Positions 22,661 through 31,921 of a DNA stretch of 64,000 nt are shown piece by piece. Position 1 is the stretch's first letter. Each line of letters opens with the position of its first letter. The position numbers and the translations under genes were made by a program. Below the pieces are notes generated by a model, which saw only the letters and a list, made by a program, of their open reading frames with translations, was not told where the DNA came from and did not search any database. This DNA is from Mycetocola spongiae (lineage in GTDB: Bacteria > Actinomycetota > Actinomycetes > Actinomycetales > Microbacteriaceae), in the NCBI RefSeq assembly GCF_020424085.1, contig NZ_CP080203.1, positions 124,001 through 188,000 on the forward strand. Reading direction: 5' to 3'.

Positions 22661-24105
22661 CCGCTCAACCGATCGCGCACCTGCGCCCCGCCCGCAAGGC
22701 CGTCCTATACCTGCGGCAGTCCACCGCACGCGAAGAGTCAATTAGCCTCGAGCTACAGGAATCTGCAGGCCGCGAATATTGCGCCCGCCACGGCTTCGAG
22801 ATCGTCGCGGTCGAAGCCGACCCAGGGATCTCGGGGCGCACCTGGAATAGGCCCGCCGTGCACCGCGTCATGGAAATGATCGAGGCTAAGACCGCCGACG
22901 TTATCGTGCTTTGGAAATGGTCTCGGCTCTCGCGCTCCCGCCTAGATTGGGCTGTCGCCGTAGACAAGGTCGAATCCGCCGGCGGGCTTATCGTCTCCGC
23001 GACCGAGGACGTGGACGTATCCACCTCCACGGGGAGGCTCGCGCGCGGGATGCTGGCCGAATTCGCCGCGTTCGAGTCTGAACGCATCGGGGACTCCTGG
23101 AAAGAGGCCCTCCATCGTCGAAAGATGCAAGGGCTCCCGCATTTACCATATGCGGTCCGGTTCGGCTACATGCGAGGCGATGGGCCTGTGCAGACGCCGA
23201 ATCCTGACACCGCCCCATGGATGGTCGCCTGCTATGAAAAGTACTTGTCCGGTTGGGGACTTTCGCGCATCGCACGCTGGCTCAACGAAAACTCGGTACC
23301 CACGGCAAAGGGCGCGGAGTGGAGCTTCGTCACGGTCAAGCAGGTGATGCGAAACGGCTTCGCCGCAGGCCTGCTATATACCGCCGCGACCGACACCTAC
23401 ACCAAAGGCGCACACGAGGCCCTCATCGATACCGACACTTGGGAAGCCTTCCTTACAAAACTCCGCCATACGGCGACCACGCACCCGCGACACCGAAACC
23501 CTGTTTACTCGCTATCGGGGCTCGTCATTTGCGCCGACTGCGGCTCGCCCATGAGCGTCACTGCTTACAACGGGCCTTCGCGAAGCTTCCGCTGCCCGAT
23601 GAGACAAAGAAATCCCGCGAAATATCGCCACACTGTGATACTGCGTGAGCCGCTCGAAGCCGCCGTGAAGGAGTGGGTTGGCGAGCTGGCCGCCGAGGTA
23701 GACCGAGCCGCGATGCAAGAGGCCGAGCGTGCGCGTACCAAAGTCTCTCAGATTGGCCACGCTACGGCGCTATCGAAGCAGCTCGACACGACCAGCGCGC
23801 GGATCGTGAAACTCACGATGGGCTGGACCAAGGGCATTGTGCCGGACGACGCATACGCGGAAAGCATGGCCCAGCTCGAAGCTCGAAGGACGGACCTAGC
23901 GACGAGGCTTAGCGCGGCGTCGCGAGACGCCAAAGATGCCAGGACCACCGCGGAGGTAGCCAAGGGCCTTCTGGCCGAGTGGGACAAGCTCGACCTCGCT
24001 GGGCTAAACGCGGTGCTGAAGAAGCTCATAGCGGGCATCGTGGTAACACCGGGGGAGCGCGCCGCAAGCACGGAATTCCGCATCATTCCAAGGTGGGTCG
24101 ATTAA
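22657..24105 (+). CDS. int: Serine integrase (large serine recombinase)
   Basis: 482 residues. Resolvase catalytic domain with nucleophile Ser22 in YLRQSTAREES, plus KWSRLSRSRLDWA and GRLARGMLAEFAAFESERIGDSW; recombinase domain (about 180-270); zinc ribbon (CADCGSPM ... FRCPM); C-terminal coiled coil. It catalyses attP x attB integration and, with an excisionase, excision. ATG overlaps the previous stop (ATGA). Its 3' end is the phage boundary. Confidence 0.95.
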   Translation: MTAQPIAHLRPARKAVLYLRQSTAREESISLELQESAGREYCARHGFEIVAVEADPGISGRTWNRPAVHRVMEMIEAKTADVIVLWKWSRLSRSRLDWAVAVDKVESAGGLIVSATEDVDVSTSTGRLARGMLAEFAAFESERIGDSWKEALHRRKMQGLPHLPYAVRFGYMRGDGPVQTPNPDTAPWMVACYEKYLSGWGLSRIARWLNENSVPTAKGAEWSFVTVKQVMRNGFAAGLLYTAATDTYTKGAHEALIDTDTWEAFLTKLRHTATTHPRHRNPVYSLSGLVICADCGSPMSVTAYNGPSRSFRCPMRQRNPAKYRHTVILREPLEAAVKEWVGELAAEVDRAAMQEAERARTKVSQIGHATALSKQLDTTSARIVKLTMGWTKGIVPDDAYAESMAQLEARRTDLATRLSAASRDAKDARTTAEVAKGLLAEWDKLDLAGLNAVLKKLIAGIVVTPGERAASTEFRIIPRWVD

Positions 24106-24125
24106 GTCCTAAGCAAATAGCAACC
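24090..24125. other. attR region (phage-host junction)
   Basis: Phage coding sequence ends at 24105 and the permease frame begins immediately after. The exact crossover dinucleotide cannot be set because attL is outside the window. Confidence 0.7.
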
Positions 24126-25221
24126 GTTGTGTCCATCGGTATCTCGGGCTATCTGGAGGCCTTTCTCTCCGGGGTGGGCATCAACCTGCCCGCGTGGATG
24201 ACCTCCACCGCGAGCGAGGGACACGGTGGAATCATCAACCTCCCGGCCATCCTCACCTGTCTCCTGGTCACCTGGGTGCTCAGCCGCGGGGTGCGTGCCT
24301 TTGGCCGTTTTGAGCTGATCGCGGTGGGTATTAAGGTGCTCCTGGTGCTTTTTATCGTGGGGCTGGGCGCGTTTTATATCCGCACGGAAAACTACGATCC
24401 CTTTATGCCCAATGGTTTTGGTGCCGTGATGGGCGGCGCGGCCACGGTGTTTTTTGCGGTATTTGGTTATGACGCCATGAGCACCGCGGCCGAGGAATCC
24501 CGGGACGGCAAAAAGCATATGCCGCGCGCGATCCTCTGGTCCCTGGCCATCGCCCTTACTCTCTATGTCGCGGCCACGCTGGTGCTCACGGGAATGCAAA
24601 ACTATACCGAGATCGACGAAAAGGCCGGCTATGCCTCGGCCTTTGGCGCGGTGGGCTTGCCCGTGGTGGCCACGATCATCTCGGTGGTGGCCGTGGTCTC
24701 GATCGTGACCGTGGTGCTCACGTTCCTCCTCGGCTGCTCCCGCGTCTGGTTTTCGCTCAGCCGCGATGGGCTGCTGCCGCGTCTGGTTTTCGCTCAGCCG
24801 CGATGGGCTGCTGCCGCGCTGGTTCTCCAAGACCGACCGCGCGGGAGTTCCCCAGCGCGTGACCTGGCTCGCCGGTCTCTGCGCCGCGCTGCTGGCCGGT
24901 GTCTTCCCCATTCGCGAGGTTGCCGACCTCACCAATATCGGAATCCTCGCGGCCTTCCTGGTGGTGTGTATCGCCGTGATCGTATTCCGCTATCGCCGCC
25001 CCGATACCCCGCGCACCTTCCGGCTGCCGCTGATGCCGATAGTCCCCGCGATTGGCATCATCGCCTCGGCCTTCCTCATCTCGCAGCTGGACCACTTCAC
25101 GTTTATCCGGTTTGGCGTATGGCTTGTGCTTGGCCTGGCCATCTATTTTGGCTATTCCCGCCGGCACTCCCTGCTGAACCCGGAAAGCCCGCGGCATAAC
25201 GATCCTCCCGGCACGCGCTAG
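24106..25221 (+). pseudogene. APC-family amino-acid permease, 3' part, disrupted by phage and frameshift
   Basis: The frame shows membrane helices of an APC (YfnA/CAT-like) amino-acid permease: ISGYLEAFLSGVGINLPAW ... FFAVFGYDAMSTAAEESRDGKKHMPRAI ... FLLGCSRVWFSLSRDGLLPRWF. The N-terminal third is missing, separated by the prophage. A perfect 37-bp tandem duplication (24743-24779 and 24780-24816) shifts the frame; removing one copy restores a continuous permease to the stop at 25221. The gene is therefore doubly inactive. A short in-frame ATG at 24766 could make only the last 151 residues. Confidence 0.9.
24743..24816 (+). repeat. 37-bp perfect tandem duplication
   Basis: Two adjacent identical 37-nt copies inside the permease pseudogene; 37 is not a multiple of 3. 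Confidence 0.95.
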
Positions 25222-25298
25222 CCCGGGGCGGCTCACCGCCCCGGCGGGTCGCGCGGCGCGCGGGCGGCGCTGTCGGTGGTGGGTGCGAGGATGGAGGG

Positions 25299-26573
25299 GT
25301 GAGTAAACAGGATGGCCGTTCCCGTGTGGTATCCGCGGCGGATGCCGATGATTCCGGCACGCCCATTCTGCATATCGACATGGACGCCTTCTTCGCCTCC
25401 GTCTCGCTGCTGGACCGCCCGGAAGACGCCCACCGCCCCGTGGCCATCGGGCATCGCACCGGCCGCAGCGTGGTCTCCACGGCCAATTACGCCGCGCGCC
25501 GCTACGGCGTGGGGGCCGCCATGCCCATGGCCCGCGCCCTCCAGCTCTGCCCCTCGCTGCTGGTGATCGAGCCCGATTTTGCGGCCTATCAACACTATTC
25601 GAGCATCGTCATGAATATCTTCCGCGATACCACCCCGCTGGTGGAGGTCCTGGGCATCGACGAGGCCTTCCTCGACGTCTCGGGTGCGCGCCGCCTGCTC
25701 GGCTCGCCCGCGCAGATCGGCCAGCAGATCCGCCGCCGCGTGCGCGATCAAACCGGCCTCGCCTGCACCGTGGGAATCGCGGCCACCAAATTTGTGGCCA
25801 AGATCGCCTCGGGCAAGGGCAAGCCCGATGGCCTCCTTGTGATCCCCCGCGACGAGACCGTGCAGTTCCTGCGCCCGCTGCCCATCCGCGCACTCTGGGG
25901 CGTGGGCGCAAAAACCGCCGAGTCGCTTGAACGCATCGCCCTGCACACCATTGGCGATGTCGCGGATGCCCCCGAGCGTCAGCTCGTGCGCGCCGTGGGC
26001 CCCGCCGCCGCGCTGAAACTCTCGCAGCTATCCCGCGGTTATGACCCGCGCCGCGTGGAGGCCTCCTCCGCCGCCGAGAAGAGCATCGGCCACGAGGTCA
26101 CGTTTGAATACGATGTCACCGATGAACACGCCCTGCGCCGGGAACTCCTGGGGCTGAGCGATCGCGTGGCATCGCGCCTGCGGGCCGCCGATCTCTCCGC
26201 CCGCACCGTGGCCCTGAAGGTGCGCTATAGCGATTTCAGCACCCTGTCGCGCTCGCGCACCCTCGCCGAACCCACCCGGGTTGCCCGGCGCATCTACGAG
26301 GAATCCGTGGAGCTGCTGGCCTCCCTGGAGTCCCGCGGTCGGCCCGTACGCCTGATCGGTGTGCGCGCCGAGGGGCTCCAGGCCGGGGTGGTCCCCGAGG
26401 CCGCGCTCTGGGATCCCGATGAGGAGTGGCGCGAGGCCGAAAATACCATCGATACCCTGCGCGGCAAATTTGGCACGGCGGCCATCGGCCCCGCCTCCCT
26501 CCTCCGAAAAAATCCGCGGGTTCCGCCCACCCCACCCGACGGCGGTCTATCCGAACGGGGCCCGGCGCGGTAG
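25299..26573 (+). CDS. dinB: DNA polymerase IV
   Basis: 424 residues, Y-family translesion polymerase. Catalytic motifs HIDMDAFFASVS and GIDEAFLDVS provide the metal-binding acids; GVGAKTAESL is the helix-hairpin-helix; the little-finger domain lies at about 250-370. The C-terminus (about 400-424) is an unstructured tail without a clear clamp-binding box. GTG start with GGAGG. No SOS box recognised upstream. Confidence 0.95.
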   Translation: MSKQDGRSRVVSAADADDSGTPILHIDMDAFFASVSLLDRPEDAHRPVAIGHRTGRSVVSTANYAARRYGVGAAMPMARALQLCPSLLVIEPDFAAYQHYSSIVMNIFRDTTPLVEVLGIDEAFLDVSGARRLLGSPAQIGQQIRRRVRDQTGLACTVGIAATKFVAKIASGKGKPDGLLVIPRDETVQFLRPLPIRALWGVGAKTAESLERIALHTIGDVADAPERQLVRAVGPAAALKLSQLSRGYDPRRVEASSAAEKSIGHEVTFEYDVTDEHALRRELLGLSDRVASRLRAADLSARTVALKVRYSDFSTLSRSRTLAEPTRVARRIYEESVELLASLESRGRPVRLIGVRAEGLQAGVVPEAALWDPDEEWREAENTIDTLRGKFGTAAIGPASLLRKNPRVPPTPPDGGLSERGPAR

Positions 26574-26582
26574 CGTGGAGCC

Positions 26583-26909
26583 ATGAGTAAAATCGCGTTG
26601 GACCTTGCAGATAAGTTCAAAAACACCGGTGTGGGCACCTCCTATGGCGCCCCAGTGGAGGTGGACGGCGCCACCATGGTCCCCGTGGCCGTGGGCTGGT
26701 TCGGCTTTGGTGCGGGCGATTCCGGCTCGGCCGGCGAGGGCAACGGCGGCGGCGGTGGCAGCCTGTCCCTGCCCATCGGTGCCTATGAGAAGACCCGCGA
26801 GGGTTGGAAGTTCTCGCCCAATATCATCGCCCTCCTGACCGTCTCGGTGCCCGTGATCTGTGTACTCGGTCGCGCACTGTCCCGCATCATCCGCGCCGCC
26901 AAAAAATAG
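26583..26909 (+). CDS. GerW/YtfJ-family spore-protein homologue
   Basis: 108 residues. VGTSYGAPVEVDGATMVPVAVGWFGFGAG ... GGGGGSLSLPIGAYEKT matches the GerW (sporulation YtfJ) family, followed by one membrane helix (NIIALLTVSVPVICVLG) and a basic end. The family is also found in non-sporulating actinobacteria with unknown role. TAGCGT lies 6 nt before the ATG, suggesting leaderless expression. Confidence 0.8.
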   Translation: MSKIALDLADKFKNTGVGTSYGAPVEVDGATMVPVAVGWFGFGAGDSGSAGEGNGGGGGSLSLPIGAYEKTREGWKFSPNIIALLTVSVPVICVLGRALSRIIRAAKK

Positions 26910-26964
26910 CCGCGTCCGCCCCGGCCCGGCCCGTCACCGGTGGTGACGGGCCGGGCCGTTGCGC

Positions 26965-27116
26965 TATGCTGAGGTCAACACGGGAGTCCGGAGTACCGGG
27001 CTGAGAGGAAGGTAATCCCTTCGACCGTCAAACCTGATCTGGATCATGCCAGCGCAGGGAGGATAATCATCTCAAACCCGTGCCCTTCTATTGTCTATTG
27101 ATGAAAGGGGCACGAT
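26965..27116 (+). promoter_or_regulatory. TPP riboswitch (THI element) with promoter and RBS-sequestering hairpin
   Basis: Conserved TPP-aptamer segments are present: CGGGAGTCCG, GCTGAGAGGAAGG, then ACCTGATCTGGATCATGCCAGCGCAGGGA-type 3' half (to about 27062). TATGCT (26965-26970) is a likely -10. Downstream, 27079-27087 pairs with 27105-27114 and buries the AAAGGGG ribosome site of the next gene, so thiamine pyrophosphate probably controls translation. Confidence 0.92.
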
Positions 27117-27119
27117 TTA

Positions 27120-27755
27120 GTGTCTATGCAGCGCGAAAAAAATCTCGCACCCACCCCCACCCGCGGCCGTCCCAACCTGCGCTGGAGGGTCGTTGATATC
27201 GTCGTGGCCAGCGTGCTTGGTGTGGCCGTGGCCCTCATCTTCGCGGTTTATAACATCGGCTGGAGCGGCATTAAAGTGCCGTTTGAGGCGCTCCTGCCCG
27301 GGGTCCAGGGCTTCGCCGAACCCGTATGGTATATCGGTGGTGTTCTCGGTGCCCTCGTGATTCGTAAGCCCGGTGCGGCGCTCTATGTGGAAACCCTCGC
27401 CGCGGTGGTCTCCGCGCTGGTGGGTAACCAGTGGGGTGGATTCCCCACGATTGAGGCCGGCCTGGTGCAGGGCCTCGGCGCGGAGATCGTCTTCCTGATC
27501 TTCGCCTACCGGGTCTGGAATCTGCCGGTAGCGATGCTCGCGGGAGCCGTATCCGCGCTCTTTGCCTCGATTAATAACCTGTTCCTCTGGAACCCCGGGG
27601 CCAAGCTCGACTATCAGATCATCTATGTGGTGTCCCAGGTCGCGGGAGGCGCGCTGATCGCCGGGCTGCTGATGTGGTTTGCCGTGCGCGGCCTGGCGGC
27701 CACCGGGGCGCTGAATAGGTTCGCCTCCGGCCGCACGGCCACCGCGCGGGTATAG
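27120..27755 (+). CDS. ykoE: ECF transporter substrate-binding component YkoE family
   Basis: 211 residues, about six membrane helices (IVVASVLGVAVALIFAVYN, VWYIGGVLGALVI, YVVSQVAGGALIAGLLMWF). The TPP riboswitch and following ATPase/T-component genes identify it as the S component for a thiamine precursor (HMP) or thiamine. GTG 27120 or ATG two codons later. Confidence 0.88.
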   Translation: MSMQREKNLAPTPTRGRPNLRWRVVDIVVASVLGVAVALIFAVYNIGWSGIKVPFEALLPGVQGFAEPVWYIGGVLGALVIRKPGAALYVETLAAVVSALVGNQWGGFPTIEAGLVQGLGAEIVFLIFAYRVWNLPVAMLAGAVSALFASINNLFLWNPGAKLDYQIIYVVSQVAGGALIAGLLMWFAVRGLAATGALNRFASGRTATARV

Positions 27756-27760
27756 CCGCA

Positions 27761-29242
27761 GTGATAAATCCCGGATCGGCGCCGGTCCCGGCCGCGGTGG
27801 AAGCCCGCGGCTGGGGCTGGCGCCACGCCTCCCGCCTCGCCTGGGCGGTGGATAACCTCACGCTCCGGATCAACCCCGGCGAGCGGGTATTGCTGCTGGG
27901 TGCCTCCGGGGCCGGAAAATCCACGTTTATGCACGCCCTCGCCGGCGTGGTGGGCGGGGACGACGAGGGCGAAAGCCACGGGACCCTGACCGTGGACGGC
28001 GTGCCACCCGCGTCCCTGCGCGGCCGCTCCGGCCTGGTGCTCCAGGATCCCGACTCGCAGATGATCCTCGCCCGCGTGGGTGATGACGTGGCCTTTGGCT
28101 GCGAAAATCTTGGTGTTCCGCGCGAACAGATCTGGCCGCGGGTGAGCCGGGCCCTGGGGGATGTGGGCCTGGACCTGCCGCTGGACCACCTCTCCTCGCG
28201 GCTCTCGGGCGGGCAAAAACAGCGCCTCGCCCTCGCGGGGGTACTCGCGATGAATCCGGGGCTGATTCTCCTGGACGAGCCCACCGCAAATTTGGATCCC
28301 GCGGGGGTGCGCGAGGTGCGCGATGCCGTGGGCCGCGCCCTGGACCGCACGGGCGCGACACTGATCGTGATTGAGCATCGGGTCTCCACGTGGCTACCCA
28401 TCGTGGACCGCGTCATCGTCCTGGGCCCCGGTGCGGGGGTGATCGCCGATGGTGATCCCGCCACCGTGCTGCGCGAGCGCGGCGCGGAGCTGGCCGCCGC
28501 GGGGGTCTGGGTGCCCGAGCATCCGCCGGTTCTTGCACCGCGACCGCCGACCATCGCGGGCGAGGTGCTGCTCTCCGGGCGCGGCCTGCGGGCCGCGCGG
28601 ATTCCGGGCACCCCGGTCACCCGGGCACTGGACCTGGACCTGCGGGCGGGGGAGATCCTCGCCCTCACCGGGCCCAATGGTGCCGGAAAATCCACGCTGG
28701 CGCTGACCCTCGCCGGCCTGATTCGCCCCGAGGCGGGCACGCTGGCGGCGTCTCCCGCGCTTGCGCAGGGCGCGGGACCCGCTCCCATCGGCTGGAAATC
28801 CCGGCAGCTGCTGGGCCGGATCGGATCGGTGTTCCAGGATCCCGAACACCAGTTCCTGAGCACCACCGTGCGCGGTGAACTCGAAATCTCCCCGCGCATG
28901 CTGCGCTGGGATGCCGAGCATACCGAGGCCCGCATCACCGAGATCCTGGGGCGTCTGCGCCTCACGGCCCTGGCCCGCGCCCATCCCTTCACCCTCTCCG
29001 GCGGGGAAAAACGCCGCCTCTCGGTGGCCACCGCCCTCGTGGCGGCCCCCGCGGTGCTGATGCTGGACGAGCCCACATTTGGGCAGGACGCCCTGACCTG
29101 GGCGGAGCTGGTGGCGCTGGTGGATGAGCTGCGCTCGGGCGGCACCTCGGTGCTCGCGGTGAGTCACGATGAGGACTTTATCGCGGCACTCGCCGATCGT
29201 GAGCTGGTCCTGGCCGCACCAAACGGGGGTACACAGGCATGA
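27761..29242 (+). CDS. ykoD: ECF transporter double ATPase (YkoD-like)
   Basis: 493 residues with two ABC units: Walker A GASGAGKST and GPNGAGKST, signatures LSGGQKQRLALAG and LSGGEKRRLSVA, Walker B ILLDEPTANLDP and LMLDEPTFGQD. Energises the YkoE transporter. Overlaps the T-component gene by 4 nt. Confidence 0.92.
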   Translation: MINPGSAPVPAAVEARGWGWRHASRLAWAVDNLTLRINPGERVLLLGASGAGKSTFMHALAGVVGGDDEGESHGTLTVDGVPPASLRGRSGLVLQDPDSQMILARVGDDVAFGCENLGVPREQIWPRVSRALGDVGLDLPLDHLSSRLSGGQKQRLALAGVLAMNPGLILLDEPTANLDPAGVREVRDAVGRALDRTGATLIVIEHRVSTWLPIVDRVIVLGPGAGVIADGDPATVLRERGAELAAAGVWVPEHPPVLAPRPPTIAGEVLLSGRGLRAARIPGTPVTRALDLDLRAGEILALTGPNGAGKSTLALTLAGLIRPEAGTLAASPALAQGAGPAPIGWKSRQLLGRIGSVFQDPEHQFLSTTVRGELEISPRMLRWDAEHTEARITEILGRLRLTALARAHPFTLSGGEKRRLSVATALVAAPAVLMLDEPTFGQDALTWAELVALVDELRSGGTSVLAVSHDEDFIAALADRELVLAAPNGGTQA

Positions 29243-30036
29243 GCGCCACCACCTATAGCGGCGTGGTCACGGCCGAACGCGCGGGCGGAATCCACCGCAC
29301 CAATGCCGTTTCGCGGCTGCTGGTCCCGGTCCCGATCACGCTGGTTCTCCTGTTGACCCTGGACTGGGTATCCGCGGCCACGGCGCTCGCGGCGCTGGCG
29401 ATCCTGCTGCCGTTTACCGGGATCACCGCGCGACAGTTTTTCCTCCGCACCCTGCCGGTATGGATCGCGGCCCCCGCCGCGGCCGTGACGATGCTGCTCT
29501 ATGGGCGGCCGTCGGGCACGGTGTACTGGGAGTTTGGGGTCGCCCAGATCAGCGATGGTTCGATCGAGATTGCCGTGGCCACGATGCTGCGCCTGCTCGC
29601 GATTGCGCTGCCCGCGGTGGTGCTATTTATCACCGTGGACCCCACCGACCTGGCCGATGGCCTCGCGCAGATCCTGCACCTCCCGGCGCGTTTTGTCCTC
29701 GGAGCCCTGGCGGGGCTGCGGATGGTGGGGCTGTTTATGGACGATTGGCGGCAGCTTGAGCTCGCGCGGCGGGCCCGCGGTGTGGCCGATACCGGCCGGG
29801 TGCGGCGCCTGCTGGGGATGTGCCTGGCGATCCTGGTGCTCTCGATCCGGCGCGGCAGCAAGCTCGCGATGGCGATGGAGGCCCGCGGCTTTGGCGGCGA
29901 TATTCCGCGCACCTGGGCCCGCGAGTCCACCCTGGGCTGGCGCGATGCCGTGCTGGCCGTGGTGGGGCTTGCCGTGGCCGCGCTGATCGTGATCGTCACG
30001 GTGAGCACCGGACACTGGAATTTCGTTTTTGACTAG
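29239..30036 (+). CDS. ykoC: ECF transporter T component (YkoC-like)
   Basis: 265 residues, membrane protein with the coupling motifs ARRARG and MAMEARGFG that bind the ATPases. Completes the ECF complex. Confidence 0.88.
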   Translation: MSATTYSGVVTAERAGGIHRTNAVSRLLVPVPITLVLLLTLDWVSAATALAALAILLPFTGITARQFFLRTLPVWIAAPAAAVTMLLYGRPSGTVYWEFGVAQISDGSIEIAVATMLRLLAIALPAVVLFITVDPTDLADGLAQILHLPARFVLGALAGLRMVGLFMDDWRQLELARRARGVADTGRVRRLLGMCLAILVLSIRRGSKLAMAMEARGFGGDIPRTWARESTLGWRDAVLAVVGLAVAALIVIVTVSTGHWNFVFD

Positions 30037-30625
30037 GCCGGAGGATTCGAGCGCCGCCCGGGCGCAGGCCTGGGCGGCGCTCGGCGAGCCCGGTGCTCAA
30101 ATTTTGCTGATCGAGGGCCCCAGCGGCGCGGGCAAATCCACGTTTGCCGGCGAGCTCCGGCAGCACTGGCCGGGGCCGGATACGCCACGCCTGGTGCGCA
30201 TGGACGGGCTCTATCCGGGCTGGTCCGGGCTGGAGGCCGCCGCGCGGGCGCTGGTGCGGGATCTGCTGCTGCCGCTGAGCCGCGGCGAGCGTGGATTTTG
30301 GACCGGCTATGACTGGGAGGCCGGGCACACCACCAAGCAATACCCCGTGGATCCCGGATTGCCGCTGATCGTGGAGGGATGCGGCGCGCTCTCCCGGGCC
30401 TCCGCGCGGCTCGCGGATCTGCGGATCTGGATCGGCGCGGAGGACGGCCTGCGCAAGCGCCGCGCGCTCGCCCGCGATGGCGATACCTATCTGCCGCACT
30501 GGGACGCCTGGCAGCGCGATTATGAGATCTTCACCGCGCGCGAGGATCCGCGTGCCCTCGCCGACCTCCGGCTGCGGGCCACCGAGACGTTTGTGATCCC
30601 CGAGGGTCACTCCGCCGCGGAATAG
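30029..30625 (+). CDS. P-loop nucleoside/kinase-like protein
   Basis: 198 residues. Walker A EGPSGAGKST; RMDGLYPGWSGLE, DWEAG, and WQRDYEIF resemble uridine-kinase-type or panthothenate-kinase-like small P-loop kinases. The likely TTG start overlaps the T-component stop, so it is part of the thiamine-precursor operon; substrate unknown. Confidence 0.7.
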   Translation: MTRPEDSSAARAQAWAALGEPGAQILLIEGPSGAGKSTFAGELRQHWPGPDTPRLVRMDGLYPGWSGLEAAARALVRDLLLPLSRGERGFWTGYDWEAGHTTKQYPVDPGLPLIVEGCGALSRASARLADLRIWIGAEDGLRKRRALARDGDTYLPHWDAWQRDYEIFTAREDPRALADLRLRATETFVIPEGHSAAE

Positions 30626-30640
30626 GGCCGCGTTCCGGGC

Positions 30641-31873
30641 CTAGGGGGCAGGGGCGGAGAAGGAGTCGATCCAGGCGCCGATCAGCGGCAGGGGATGCAG
30701 CAGGCGCCACGGAATATCCGGGGAGTCCAGCGATCCCGTGGCCAGGATGGGCACGTCCGGCGCCGTTTTCTCCTCGGCCACGCGGATCGTGCCCACGATA
30801 TCGCCCTTCTGCACATCGGCCTGAGCCTCCCGGGCGGATACGGAGATCTCCGGGGCCCGCACGGGCCAATACACGGTATTGGGCATCTCACCCGAGATGC
30901 CCTGGACGCGTTCGCCCCAGGCCGCCGTGAGGGTGATCAGGGGTGTGCCCGTTTCGAGTAGCGGGCCCGAGCGCACGCCCGCCTCCGCGCTGGCCAGCAG
31001 GGCGTTCATCTCGGATTCGAGGCTGCCCCACGTATCGCTGCGCAGCGAGGCCCCCGCGAACTCAAAGGATTCCTCGCCCACGGGCACCCGCGCGGTAAAC
31101 ACCAGGATGATTCCGGCGCGGGCGTTATAGCCGCGGTAGAGCACCCCGAGGCCGCGCTCTGCCAGATAGGTATCGGGGGAGGCCACCTCGCGCTGGGCGG
31201 CGATGCCGCTCGGGGCGGAGGTGAGGATCGCGTGCAGACCGGGATCGGCCTGCACGAGCGCCGCGATGCGGGCGAGGTCCGCCGCCGAGGCGAGGTTACC
31301 CGCGGCGGTTCCGGCGGCATCCACCAGCACGAGGCTGTCCAGGTGATTTTTCTGGGCCCAGGTACGGGCCGCGGAGAGATAGTTTTCGTTGCTGCCATAG
31401 GCCCAGAGCGCGAGGGTAGTGGCGTGGTTTCCGCTATCGGAGAGCAGGGCTGCCTGCAAGACCTCGCGCTGGCTCCAGGTATCACCCGGATAGACGGCAA
31501 TCGTGCGCTCGCCCGCCTCGAGGCGCGCCCGGAAGTCCTGATAATCGGCCTCGCCGATGGGCACGGCCGGGCCCGCGGCATCGGCGGCCAGCGGGAAGCG
31601 TTCGGCGACCACGAGTGCGGTGATCAGGCGGGTGGCGCCGTCGATCGGCAGCGCCTCGGTATCGCCCGCGGCACCAAGCAGCTCGCTGCCGGCCGCGACG
31701 GCGCTTGCGCCGGTGGCGGGCAGCGCGGGCCCCGTGACCGTGAGGCTGGGGACGGCATCCACGCTCACGGTGGGGTCGGGGAGTGGCCCCACAAGCATGA
31801 CCGGGGCATAGGCGCCCACCACAAGAATCGCGATGGTGCCGAGGCTCACGCCGATAAATCGTCCTATGCGCAC
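30641..31873 (-). CDS. Degenerate D-alanyl-D-alanine carboxypeptidase-like protein
   Basis: 410 residues, signal/anchor helix at the N-terminus (VSLGTIAILVVGAYAPVMLV), then a peptidase-S11 (PBP5-like) domain. SxN is kept (SGN, 147-149), but the SxxK nucleophile region reads GATR (79-82) and the KTG box reads YRG in VLYRGYNARAG, so the catalytic Ser and Lys are lost. Likely a non-catalytic cell-wall protein. Confidence 0.75.
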   Translation of the reverse strand: MRIGRFIGVSLGTIAILVVGAYAPVMLVGPLPDPTVSVDAVPSLTVTGPALPATGASAVAAGSELLGAAGDTEALPIDGATRLITALVVAERFPLAADAAGPAVPIGEADYQDFRARLEAGERTIAVYPGDTWSQREVLQAALLSDSGNHATTLALWAYGSNENYLSAARTWAQKNHLDSLVLVDAAGTAAGNLASAADLARIAALVQADPGLHAILTSAPSGIAAQREVASPDTYLAERGLGVLYRGYNARAGIILVFTARVPVGEESFEFAGASLRSDTWGSLESEMNALLASAEAGVRSGPLLETGTPLITLTAAWGERVQGISGEMPNTVYWPVRAPEISVSAREAQADVQKGDIVGTIRVAEEKTAPDVPILATGSLDSPDIPWRLLHPLPLIGAWIDSFSAPAP

Positions 31874-31921
31874 GGTGGGCCTCCCGGGGATAACGGCTGT
31901 CTGGGGTGTGCGGACGGCACC

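Larger units (their letters stand above)
1..24105. mobile_element. Right-hand part of an integrated tailed-phage genome (prophage)
   Basis: Terminase, portal, minor capsid, recombination, SSB, antirepressor, repressor and serine-integrase genes form a continuous phage-like block. It ends at the integrase stop codon, where a host permease reading frame resumes in mid-protein. Structural genes run leftward out of the window, so tail, lysis and attL are not seen. The early operon is leftward, while the repressor, protease and integrase are rightward. Short genes, 4-nt overlaps and the absence of host metabolic genes support a single phage unit. The seen modules are intact (no stop codons in key genes), so the prophage may be functional; this is inferred. 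Confidence 0.95.

Noticed and set aside
30029-30625. Firm assignment of the P-loop protein as uridine kinase or thiamine-pathway kinase
   Set aside because: Only the Walker motif and general pattern are visible; substrate residues not diagnostic.
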